Shown here piece after piece: positions 47,467 through 54,831 of a stretch of DNA of 64,000 nt. The stretch is from an uncultured Arenicella sp. (GTDB lineage Bacteria; Pseudomonadota; Gammaproteobacteria; Arenicellales; Arenicellaceae): positions 1-64,000 of the forward strand of contig CALJWL010000005.1 in assembly GCA_937974565.1 (NCBI GenBank), written 5' to 3'. Numbering within the stretch: the stretch's first letter is position 1; each line of letters opens with the position of its first letter. A program made the position numbers and the translations under genes. Below the pieces are notes generated by a model. The model did no database searches and was not told the DNA's origin. It saw only the letters and a list, made by a program, of their open reading frames with translations.

Positions 47467-47482
47467 AGCAAAGTTCATGCCA
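47467..47482 (-). promoter_or_regulatory. Sigma-54 promoter of the guanidine operon
   Basis: On the minus strand the 16-mer TGGCATGAACTTTGCT has the invariant GG and GC ten bases apart, and TTGC at -12. It matches the sigma-54 consensus (TGGCAYGNNNNTTGCW) at every defined position. Transcription would start near 47456 and give a leader containing the riboswitch. Confidence 0.8.
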
Positions 47483-47602
47483 ACCTTATAGATATTCTTG
47501 AGTGTGTCGTTCTTATTCAAATAAAATCATTGCTAGTGATGCCCTGGGTTTGATCAGTGATTCTCAAAGAAGTGCAATTGCTGCGCTTTATTACCCAAAC
47601 TT

Positions 47603-47619
47603 CGCGCCAAAAAGGTGCA
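47603..47619. promoter_or_regulatory. NtrC-like enhancer site
   Basis: CGCGCC, five A, then GGTGCA. The right half is a perfect NtrC half site and the left half keeps four of six positions, with correct spacing. It lies about 120 bp upstream of the leftward sigma-54 promoter and 95 bp upstream of the rightward one, a normal distance for an enhancer that could serve both. Confidence 0.5.
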
Positions 47620-47713
47620 TGATCTTTTTTCTTTGTCCTTAATTTGTGCATGCCGCCTGGCTTCTCTGAGTTTTTATGATCTTAATACATTGGGTTTTTT
47701 AGTTTGGAAAGTT

Positions 47714-47729
47714 TGGCACGATCTGTGCT
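47714..47729 (+). promoter_or_regulatory. Sigma-54 promoter of the TorF porin gene
   Basis: The 16-mer TGGCACGATCTGTGCT has the invariant GG and GC with ten-base spacing and a full TGGCACG block; only one T of the -12 TTGC is changed (GTGC). Transcription would begin near 47740, leaving a 5' leader of about 145 bases before the porin ATG. Confidence 0.75.
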
Positions 47730-47884
47730 TGGCCCATTAGTGATCAGAAGTTTTCATCACTACATCAGTATAAAACTAACAAGGTAGGGATCTTCGGATT
47801 TAGGTAAAAATTTGAGTAACTGGTTTTAGATCTGAACAAAAGCTCGGTCTTTTAACAACAAAATTACGAGAGGTAATTGACACA

Positions 47885-48568
47885 ATGAAAGTTAAAAAAT
47901 TTGTATTAGGTAGCCTTGCGCTAGCAACTTTAGCGACAAGCTCATTTGCAAATGCTGGAGATATTGAAGCTAATATTGCACTATCCACCGACTACGTTTT
48001 CCGCGGCTTCACGCAAACCAATGAAGAGCCCGCAATTTCAGGTGGATTCGATTATGGCTTTGAAAATGGCATATACGTTGGCACTTGGGCTTCCAACGTA
48101 AACTTTGGTGATGATACATCCGCAGAATTAGATTTGTATGTTGGTTACGGCATAGAGTTAAACGAATCCGTTTCTCTGGATTTTTCTGTGTTTCGCTTCA
48201 TCTACGCCGGTGAAGAGGACGCTCTGAACTACACAGAGTTCAACGTTGGAGTTAGTTTCGGTGATTTTAGCCTTGGTTTGGTTTATTCTGGAGATTACTT
48301 CGGCTCTGATGCAAACGCGTATGTGCTTAATGCTGATTACTCGATTGGTTTAGCTGAAAACCTGGGTCTTGATTTGCACGTCGGTTACAGTGATGCCGAC
48401 GAAGACGACTTTTTTGCAGCAGGAGAAGACAGTTATATAGATTACTCCGCAGCATTGACTACATCAGCGGCCGGGGTTGACTTTGCATTAACTTATTATG
48501 GCACTGACCTAAATGATATTGATGCGGCTGACGATCGACTCGTCCTTTCAATGAGTAAAGCATTCTAA
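47885..48568 (+). CDS. TorF-family putative porin
   Basis: A 227-residue outer-membrane beta-barrel with a signal peptide (about 1-24, ending SFANA). The mature start (IEANIALSTDYVFRGFTQTN) and repeated amphipathic strands are typical of the TorF/gcw_chp porin family. The barrel is acidic. It is divergent from the guanidine operon and has its own sigma-54 promoter, so it may let the cationic guanidinium ion across the outer membrane. That substrate is inferred from context. A GAGAGG box precedes the ATG. Confidence 0.88.
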   Translation: MKVKKFVLGSLALATLATSSFANAGDIEANIALSTDYVFRGFTQTNEEPAISGGFDYGFENGIYVGTWASNVNFGDDTSAELDLYVGYGIELNESVSLDFSVFRFIYAGEEDALNYTEFNVGVSFGDFSLGLVYSGDYFGSDANAYVLNADYSIGLAENLGLDLHVGYSDADEDDFFAAGEDSYIDYSAALTTSAAGVDFALTYYGTDLNDIDAADDRLVLSMSKAF

Positions 48569-48620
48569 ATAAGGGACATGCGATTATATGTCTTGAAGTC
48601 TTAAACAGACATTGAGTCAA

Positions 48621-48653
48621 GCTATAGTCAGCGTTTTAAAACCTGACTATAGC
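48621..48653. other. Perfect 11-bp hairpin after the porin gene
   Basis: Arms GCTATAGTCAG and CTGACTATAGC with an 11-base AT-rich loop lie 52 bp after the porin stop. No T-run follows on either strand, so it is either a processing or stabilising hairpin of the porin mRNA or an unusual terminator. Confidence 0.5.
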
Positions 48654-48737
48654 GTCCGAGCAAAATCCGCGACCTTCTATTTAGAAGCTTAACACCAGCA
48701 AATGAACCATGTTTGAAAATAGCGCACGCTCTAATGC

Positions 48738-48804
48738 CTATAACGCCCGCCACAAAGGCGCGCAACTTGTTGCGCGTCCATCGAACGTAGTGAGCGTTTG
48801 TACT
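48738..48804 (-). repeat. attC-like integron recombination site
   Basis: Read on the minus strand the element starts GTACAAACGCTC and ends GCGGGCGTTATAG. It has outer complementary ends (ACAAACGC against GCGTTATA, imperfect) and a strong inner hairpin (GCGCAAC with GTTGCGC). This is the size and layout of an attC site, with the typical final GGGCGTTA. It lies 9 bp past the 3' end of the zinc-ribbon gene in the orientation expected for a gene cassette. No integrase gene is present. Confidence 0.5.
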
Positions 48805-48812
48805 GGTGCTTC

Positions 48813-49202
48813 TTAACTGGTTTGACGAACTTTATGATCATTTTTCATATAACCCAATTCCATTAACTCTTGAGCCAATTCTTTTAGCCTATTTGTTTCC
48901 TGTTGAGTTCTGTCACTTTTGCTTAAGAACTCTTGATACCGTAATACCTTTTGCTTTATTACTTGATCAGATTTTCTGCACTCCATACACTTAACACAAT
49001 CTGCATCAATATAAAATATTAATTCTTCGAACTAATATTTTTGTTCTTCCCCGAAGAACAAAAACCAACGGTCACAAGCAATGCATTTCCTTTCTTGATC
49101 GATACAGTAGGCACGCGGAAATGTTGCATAGTTTTCACTGCTGATGAGATGGGTACGGCCCCAGCTTCTTATTTTCAGTTTTGAGTTATACTGAGGTCTC
49201 AC
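48813..49202 (-). pseudogene. Zinc-ribbon protein interrupted by an in-frame TAG
   Basis: A continuous reading frame of 129 codons with one amber stop at 49032-49034 (codon 57). Before it: YCIDQERKCIACDRWFLFF with the first Cys pair. After it: FEELIFYIDADCVKCMECRK with the second. This is the zf-trcl type zinc ribbon, where the stop falls on the place usually taken by Trp (Q-K-W/Y-W-F-E-E). A single TGG to TAG change explains it. The tail is a charged coiled helix. The likely start is GTG 49202, 15 bp after the PIG-L stop. A sequencing error or stop suppression is possible. Confidence 0.75.
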
Positions 49203-49217
49203 TAAATAAATTTGTTT

Positions 49218-50078
49218 TTAATTTGTGGAAGGACATGGTGAACAGCCAACGGCATTAATCCCATTATCTGATCTTCTATATTCACGAAGAAGCCACTGAG
49301 AATAAAGGCTCGCACTACTGTCACTTTCGCAATAGGTTGATTCACCACGACCATTTACTATGTAATTTTCTTGCATAGTGCGATCATAAATCATAAAGGT
49401 ACTAACTTTATTCATATAGTCTTCCTGGCTCGTATTGATATCTTTTGTTCGAATAATGTAATCCAAATACCATACTCTTCCCCAACCCTCTCCTGTTGTT
49501 GCAAAATACACTGCTCTTGCTGTGTCTAAATGATCTGGGTTACTTCCAGATAGTAAACAAGTACAAAACTCTGGAGCATTTATCCAAACACTCCCTGATG
49601 TTTTTTCATCCAAAATAATTTGTTTCAACGTTGAATGGAAATCATTCCATGAGGCATACGAAGTAGATGAATCAATAGTCGACCCGATTGATTCTCCAAC
49701 CCTTAAAGAGCTGATATCGCCACTGATAATACGCATAAAATAAGAAATAGCGTTACCTGTTTCGCAACGTTTAATATTATGTCCATTTACAATGCTTATA
49801 CTGCAGTTTACGTTATCATTTTCTGTAGCAAACTTAGTAGATTCCAATGCCGCAAGTTCTCTAGCAACCCAAAAATCCTGTGGGTTAGGCTTTGCTGCAT
49901 TCCCAGCTGTGGTATAGATGAAAACAACTTTATTTCCAGATTTAATATCTTTCATGGCAGACGAACCCATAAAAAGTTGCCAGTCATCTTGATGGGCTTG
50001 AATGTAAAAAGATGTATTAGCAAAAACTAATGAAGTGGATATGAGTAGGGATAATGATAGAATCAACTTTTTTATCAT
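49218..50078 (-). CDS. Secreted PIG-L/LmbE-like deacetylase
   Basis: A 286-residue protein with a signal peptide (about 1-20, LSLSLLISTSLVFA). The first motif YIQAHQDDWQLFMGSSA is the zinc-binding AHPDD of the PIG-L family with Gln for Pro, and NPDHLDTARAVYFAT supplies the later histidine region. Family members remove acetyl groups from N-acetylglucosamine-type sugars. Several cysteine pairs near the end (EFCTCLL, GCSPCPS) fit an exported protein. I start it at ATG 50078 because the signal peptide begins there. The gene is AT-richer than its neighbours, and mobile-DNA scars lie on both sides. Confidence 0.75.
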   Translation of the reverse strand: MIKKLILSLSLLISTSLVFANTSFYIQAHQDDWQLFMGSSAMKDIKSGNKVVFIYTTAGNAAKPNPQDFWVARELAALESTKFATENDNVNCSISIVNGHNIKRCETGNAISYFMRIISGDISSLRVGESIGSTIDSSTSYASWNDFHSTLKQIILDEKTSGSVWINAPEFCTCLLSGSNPDHLDTARAVYFATTGEGWGRVWYLDYIIRTKDINTSQEDYMNKVSTFMIYDRTMQENYIVNGRGESTYCESDSSASLYSQWLLREYRRSDNGINAVGCSPCPSTN

Positions 50079-50134
50079 AGGTAGTTTTATACGTTTCTTG
50101 AGTTTGGTTCGCCTCGGAGACATTTTTATCTGAG

Positions 50135-50248
50135 TCATGCGGCTTTGCTTGACTCAGGGCTATGGTAAAACATTTGTTCGTACTCTGCTGGTGGAATATC
50201 ACCAATGGGTCTGAGTAGCCTTCGATTATTGAACCAGCCTAGTTCGCC
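50135..50248 (-). mobile_element. IS3-family transposase OrfB C-terminal remnant
   Basis: Translation on the minus strand gives GWFNNRRLLRPIGDIPPAEY and a further QMFYHSPESSKAA before a TGA stop. The NNRR-L---IG-IPPAE-E--Y pattern is the C-terminal end of IS3-family integrase-type transposases. Upstream codons no longer resemble a transposase, so only the last 35 or so codons remain. It lies directly upstream of the PIG-L gene. Confidence 0.8.
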
Positions 50249-50318
50249 CTGAATTGATCGGGGTTGCGGAAATAGCAGCAAGGGCCGGCAATTCGTTCAG
50301 TTGTGTGGTAAATGCGTG

Positions 50319-51089
50319 TTAATGAGCCTTAACCAACTTGGGCGAATTTTTTTCTAACCATATTAAGGTTTCTAAATACCCCCCAAGGCGGCGTAGGTAG
50401 GCCGGCGACAGGTCTTGCATGCGAGCAAGGGCTTTAACACTGAGCATGTGTGGGTTGTGAGGGCCAGGGTTGGCGGGGTATTCGCTAATCGCCTGTTCTA
50501 ATAATGAATCGATGTGAGCGTGCTTGGTGGATTCACGAAAAAGGCGCATTGACTGAAGTTCTAACTGTTTTGCATCACCGCCTTTAATCACACACGAAGC
50601 ACTCGACGCAATATTGAGTATGCTTTGCTCTTGCTGATCAAGCCGCTCTTCAAACGACGTTTTCTCGGTTAACGGCTCTGCATCATGATCAATATGCTCG
50701 TCAATAGCGCCTATCAAACTTCGGAGTCCTTCAAGCCGGTTGGCACGGTGTTGCGCCCGCTCAAGTTGAACCAACAGGCGTTCTAAACACTTAAACTCAT
50801 TGGCTGAAAACAGTAACTCGGCTTCACGTCCGGATTCTGGGAAATCGGCCAGAATAGCGCTCATTTGTTCGCTTGCAGCTTTTTTTTGAAGTCGGTATCG
50901 CTCACGATATTCTAAAAAAGCCGTTGAAACTCTGTCGTGTAAGTCTCTATTGTCGCGATTTTCAACCAAACGAAGCCTTGAGTACAAGCCTTGAATATAG
51001 GCATAGCCCGCCGGATCAAAATTCTCAGTCTTTAGAGACGTTAAACTTTCAAATTCAGCCTCTAATTTACCTATATCAAGCTCGCTCAC
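50319..51089 (-). CDS. DUF2894-like protein of the motor-like operon
   Basis: A 256-residue cytoplasmic, largely helical protein with no signal or membrane segment. Charged coiled regions run from about 40 to 160. The C-terminal part (LSPAYLRRLGGYLETLIWLE) is the best conserved by eye. I match it from memory to DUF2894, a family of unknown function whose genes sit beside MotA/MotB-like pairs. It begins with GTG, 8 bp after the OmpA/MotB-like gene. It could be a cytoplasmic partner of the channel's tail. Confidence 0.7.
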   Translation of the reverse strand: MSELDIGKLEAEFESLTSLKTENFDPAGYAYIQGLYSRLRLVENRDNRDLHDRVSTAFLEYRERYRLQKKAASEQMSAILADFPESGREAELLFSANEFKCLERLLVQLERAQHRANRLEGLRSLIGAIDEHIDHDAEPLTEKTSFEERLDQQEQSILNIASSASCVIKGGDAKQLELQSMRLFRESTKHAHIDSLLEQAISEYPANPGPHNPHMLSVKALARMQDLSPAYLRRLGGYLETLIWLEKNSPKLVKAH

Positions 51090-51097
51090 AACTTACG

Positions 51098-51799
51098 TCA
51101 CTCAACTTGCTCGTTTAGCGGTATAAACCCATCCGATTCACGCTTTGTAGATTCAATGCGTGACCCAGAGCCTTGCGACTCGGATTTTCTCGGAACGGGT
51201 GCCATCTCCACTCGACGGTTTTGCGCCCTACCTTGTTCAGTTTCATTAGAAGCGATGGGGCTTTGCTCACCAAAAGCCGCGGCAAAAACCAATGAATTAG
51301 GCATACCTTCTTGAATTAGTACTCGAGTTACAGTCAACGCACGCTGTGCTGAAAGCTCCCAATTGTCTTGGAAATTTCTATGGGCACCTCTAATGGGTTT
51401 ATCATCGGTGAAACCACTGATCATCAACATCTGATCTCGGTCATCCAGAAACACCTTCAAGGGTGCAACTAAACTTCGTAATAACGCTCGCCCCTGTGGC
51501 TGTAATTGGTCAGAGTTAACCGAAAATAACACATTGCCGCGTATTCCAATGCGCCCGTTTTCCAAGGTGACGCGACCGTTCTGTAACGGATCAGCCAAAG
51601 CTTGCTCTAACGCCATGCGGCGTTGCTCTTCAGCTTGGCGTTTTGCGGTCTCAGTTTTCAAAGACTGGGCCAATTCAAGTTGAAAACCTAAGGCCCAGAT
51701 TAACAATAAGACAAACACGCCGACCAAACCCGACATCAAGTCGCCGAATATGGCCCATATCGGCGGGGCGTTAGTAACGCCTTCGTCTAACTCATTCAC
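51098..51799 (-). CDS. MotB/OmpA-like peptidoglycan-anchored protein
   Basis: A 233-residue protein. One membrane helix at about 14-36 (WAIFGDLMSGLVGVFVLLL) contains Asp20 where MotB and ZorB carry their ion-binding Asp. After a coiled linker the OmpA domain (about 95-215) has LMISGFTDDKPI, NWELSAQRALTV and RAQNRRVEM, the peptidoglycan-binding pattern. It starts with GTG overlapping the stop of the MotA-like gene. Together they have the parts of an ion-driven stator unit. Confidence 0.88.
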   Translation of the reverse strand: MNELDEGVTNAPPIWAIFGDLMSGLVGVFVLLLIWALGFQLELAQSLKTETAKRQAEEQRRMALEQALADPLQNGRVTLENGRIGIRGNVLFSVNSDQLQPQGRALLRSLVAPLKVFLDDRDQMLMISGFTDDKPIRGAHRNFQDNWELSAQRALTVTRVLIQEGMPNSLVFAAAFGEQSPIASNETEQGRAQNRRVEMAPVPRKSESQGSGSRIESTKRESDGFIPLNEQVE

Positions 51800-53637
51800 A
51801 AGCCCGCCTCTTTCACGGCCAACTGTTCTGGCTTTTTGGTATTCAGCGCTGCGATGATTTGTTGATGTGAAAGCAAATTATGGTCGATAATTTCACGTGC
51901 TTGAGCCACATAATACGCCAACTGTTCATCGCTGCGGCTATTAGACTGCTCAAGTGAAGCTTCGATGCGCGTTAGATTTTCAATTAATTGAGTATTCGAG
52001 TCTTTAAAAAGGGAGACTGCCGCACTAAAGGATTCACTCATGCTGGCAATATCGACACTACTGCTGGAAAGTTGCTCAGCCGCACCAATGAGCTTCGAGG
52101 ACTCCTCGGCAACTTGCTCACCAAACTGAACGCCCACTTTATTCAAGGCCTCTGTTGAGTGCTTAACTAAAGCATCAATGGCCTCTCTCTGACCTTTTGA
52201 ACTGTTTTCAAGGGTCGTGGACAATGTTTCGAATTGCTTCATTAATCGAGTTCTTTCGTCTAATAATTCGTTATCACGCTCGAAGTTATTGCTCAATTCA
52301 GCGCGCAGTTTTTCCATCACGTCTGCGGCCGCTTTAGGGGTTTGTGATGCCGTTTCCATTAAACGCGTCATCGGCGCTTCAAGAGACTGACCCAACGTGG
52401 TTAAATTATTAGAAAGTGTTTCTTCCAATGTACGCATCTGCTGAACCGTGTCAGACGCCATTTTCTCACTCTGATGTCGCTGCTGCTCTAACCACTGATG
52501 GCTTTTTTCCTCGAAGCCTTGCAAGAGGGTGGCGGTGCTTTTTCGCAAGTCATCACCAACGCAAGACATAGAATCAGTCACGGTTTTCATCAGTTCGCCA
52601 GTCAGCGAATCTTGCTGATTAATGCTACGACTAAATGCCTGACTTACTTCTGACCCCATACTCTTGGTTACCTCACTTAACTCGGTCATGTGCTGCTGAT
52701 TTGCGGCCACAATGGTTTGTTGAATTTCGTCTACTGAACTGGCAACGCTCGCCATGGTTTGCTCAGTGATGGGCCGCAGGTTGTTAACCATTGCTTTTTC
52801 GTTTTCCTCCAATGAGGCTCTTAATGATTGCCCCATCGATGTCTGAAAATCCTTATGTAACTCGACCAACTGTGACTGAGTTTGTTGTTGATTAGTCAAT
52901 AAGTTCTCACTGACCTTATCACTCATTTTTTCTAAATTTTTGGCTAACTCGGTTAACTTTTGCACAACCTCAGGTAAAACTTCGGCCTGATTTTGCACCG
53001 CTTGGAAGGCCATTTTTTGCTGATGCCCCAAAGAGTAATGACTAAAGTCATCAAGCAATTTAGAATCCAGCTCATGACTGGCTTGCAATCGCTCACGCCG
53101 GCTTAAGGTGGATAAAAGCCCCAACATCGCGGAAGCTGCCACACCGGCTACCGATGTACCAAAGGCTAAGCCCAAGCCTTCAATCGGGGCGGCCAAGCCT
53201 GCACGAATTGCCTCCAGCTCACTTGTGCCTTCCAGCGCTACTACCGCTCCTTTAAGCGTGTCGACCATGCCAACAAATGTGCCTAGCAAACCTAGCATCA
53301 CTAGCAGCCCCACTAAATAAGGCGTAAGCACGGGCGCCGGCAAGCCCACTCGTTCTCCATGGATTCTGTTGCGGACTGCATTTCTCAAACTTGGCGAAAC
53401 GCCTTGCAACCAGGCTGGCAAGTCGTCGATTGGGCCGTGAACTTGGCCCAACGCTGCAAGCAAGGTGTTTGATGCTCGGCGAAACAAGCAAAGCTCCCAC
53501 GAGCCTATAACGTAAACCACGCCAATAAGAATTGTGACACCCAAGCCCAGTAAATCGCTCCCTAAAAAGACGTGCCCGATCCAAACGATCGCTAATGCGC
53601 CAACCAAAAAAGCCGCGCCAAATAAATATCTAGTCAT
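51796..53637 (-). CDS. MotA/TolQ/ExbB-like channel with long coiled tail (DUF802 type)
   Basis: A 613-residue protein. Helices lie at about 5-24, 28-50, 103-124 (LVGLLVMLGLLGTFVGMVDT) and 155-178 (GLAFGTSVAGVAASAMLGLL); the last two carry the MotA/TolQ/ExbB proton-channel pattern. From about 180 to 600 there is a long helical tail rich in Gln, Ser, Glu and Leu with methyl-accepting-like repeats. It resembles ZorA's tail in layout. I recall DUF802 proteins with this design. ATG 53637 chosen; a TTG four codons upstream is open. Overlaps at both ends with neighbours show tight coupling. Confidence 0.85.
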   Translation of the reverse strand: MTRYLFGAAFLVGALAIVWIGHVFLGSDLLGLGVTILIGVVYVIGSWELCLFRRASNTLLAALGQVHGPIDDLPAWLQGVSPSLRNAVRNRIHGERVGLPAPVLTPYLVGLLVMLGLLGTFVGMVDTLKGAVVALEGTSELEAIRAGLAAPIEGLGLAFGTSVAGVAASAMLGLLSTLSRRERLQASHELDSKLLDDFSHYSLGHQQKMAFQAVQNQAEVLPEVVQKLTELAKNLEKMSDKVSENLLTNQQQTQSQLVELHKDFQTSMGQSLRASLEENEKAMVNNLRPITEQTMASVASSVDEIQQTIVAANQQHMTELSEVTKSMGSEVSQAFSRSINQQDSLTGELMKTVTDSMSCVGDDLRKSTATLLQGFEEKSHQWLEQQRHQSEKMASDTVQQMRTLEETLSNNLTTLGQSLEAPMTRLMETASQTPKAAADVMEKLRAELSNNFERDNELLDERTRLMKQFETLSTTLENSSKGQREAIDALVKHSTEALNKVGVQFGEQVAEESSKLIGAAEQLSSSSVDIASMSESFSAAVSLFKDSNTQLIENLTRIEASLEQSNSRSDEQLAYYVAQAREIIDHNLLSHQQIIAALNTKKPEQLAVKEAGL

Positions 53638-53642
53638 AAAAA

Positions 53643-54374
53643 TCAACAATTGTGTTCATTAAGCGCCTCATACAAGCCAAACACAGGCTGTAAGCGCACA
53701 TCTAATTCGGCAAGTAACATCTCTCGCATGTCCGCGTGAAATAACAAAATCCATGCAGGTTCGTCACTCTCAGTGTTGTTGTGGCTGAGTAACTCACTGC
53801 GGTTGGCCAAATCTTTAAAACGATGACCCAACAACTTGGGAATCACATTGAATAACTTGCGATTAGAGCCATCAAGGCTTTCTTCAAGTGTTTGGTCAAG
53901 AACAGCCAGTTGATGCAGCCCTGCCGAAGCCGCCGACACCCAGCTACGGACACTCACTCGCAACTCTTTCACAACAACAGCCAGTTCCATTTGATGGGTA
54001 ATGTAAAAACGTTGATAAGGCTCAAAGGTTTTTAGCGCTTCGGGGCGAACCCCTGCTGCCACGCTGGGAATGCGGGTTGGTGCATCTCCTTGGTTCAAAG
54101 AAAAACTGTCTTGAATGGAACGAATGGCCCGAGCCCGTTTATCTAAAACATATTGCTGCACTTCATCGCAACTCAATCTTTGAGACTGGCTGGCCTCCAC
54201 TGGCATGGTTTTTATTCCACGGGCCAGGGTCATGGAACCAGAGACCCCAACCATGTGCCCTAATTTCTCAGCCAAGTTGTACTCAGTCACGCTTAATTTC
54301 CTCGCAGACAGTTCAATGAGTAAGCGCACCAAACGGCAACGATCTTGCAAGGCTGAGAATCTTCTTCGCGTCAT
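53643..54374 (-). CDS. DUF3348-like protein, first gene of the motor-like operon
   Basis: A 243-residue soluble helical protein without signal or membrane segment. The start (RRRFSALQDRCRLVRLLIEL) and the end region (LLFHADMREMLLAELDVRLQP) are the most ordered parts. I match it from memory to DUF3348, found with DUF802 and DUF2894 genes in beta- and gammaproteobacteria. ATG 54374 is used; a TTG two codons upstream is open. Its stop overlaps the possible TTG start of the channel gene. Confidence 0.7.
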   Translation of the reverse strand: MTRRRFSALQDRCRLVRLLIELSARKLSVTEYNLAEKLGHMVGVSGSMTLARGIKTMPVEASQSQRLSCDEVQQYVLDKRARAIRSIQDSFSLNQGDAPTRIPSVAAGVRPEALKTFEPYQRFYITHQMELAVVVKELRVSVRSWVSAASAGLHQLAVLDQTLEESLDGSNRKLFNVIPKLLGHRFKDLANRSELLSHNNTESDEPAWILLFHADMREMLLAELDVRLQPVFGLYEALNEHNC

Positions 54375-54831
54375 AACCAAACCAATGTATCACCCAAACC
54401 CGGCGCATCAAAATAGCGTAAATAAAGTTCCGCATTCTACGTGAGTTTCGCTAAAAAATTCAATAAAAGAGGGGTTAAGCAACGCGGTCCATTAGCAGGC
54501 CAGCGTCATTTAATGCCATGTCACTTTGCCTTTCCTAAGCAATCGACAACACTTAAATTTTTATTCAACAATAAGCGCTATCTGGCTTGATTTTAAAAGC
54601 GCCAGCGCGATAAAAAAGAATGAAAAGACAGGCATGGCGAGCCAACAGTAATTCCTGTTTTACTTTGGCTCGCACCAATAAAGAACAGACATAATGAGGC
54701 GACAGGCGTAATGCCATCCATCACACCTGCCCACTAAATCTGAAAGATATGACGTGAGTCTTATGTGATGTACATTACGCTCAGAACTTCGCCATCAATA
54801 TTCGAGGCCACTGATTTACTGAACGCTTCAT
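54375..54831. other. Promoter region of the motor-like operon, no gene seen
   Basis: About 457 bp with no supported gene on either strand. A 9-bp inverted repeat (GCGAGCCAA at 54637-54645 and TTGGCTCGC at 54665-54673) with a nested AACAG/CTGTT pair forms a long hairpin. It lacks a T-run, so a terminator role for the leftward gene at 54832 is only possible. The rest should hold the promoter of the DUF3348 operon. Confidence 0.5.

Noticed and set aside
48806-48994. 62-codon plus-strand frame
   Set aside because: It runs antisense through the zinc-ribbon pseudogene, whose cysteine motifs are clearly on the minus strand.
51098-53637. A flagellar stator pair motA-motB
   Set aside because: No flagellar genes are near, the tail of the MotA-like protein is far too long, and the flanking DUF genes mark a separate family.
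50319-54374. A standard Zorya defence system
   Set aside because: Only the ZorA/ZorB-like core layout is shared; no ZorC/ZorD or ZorE-type effector is encoded beside it.
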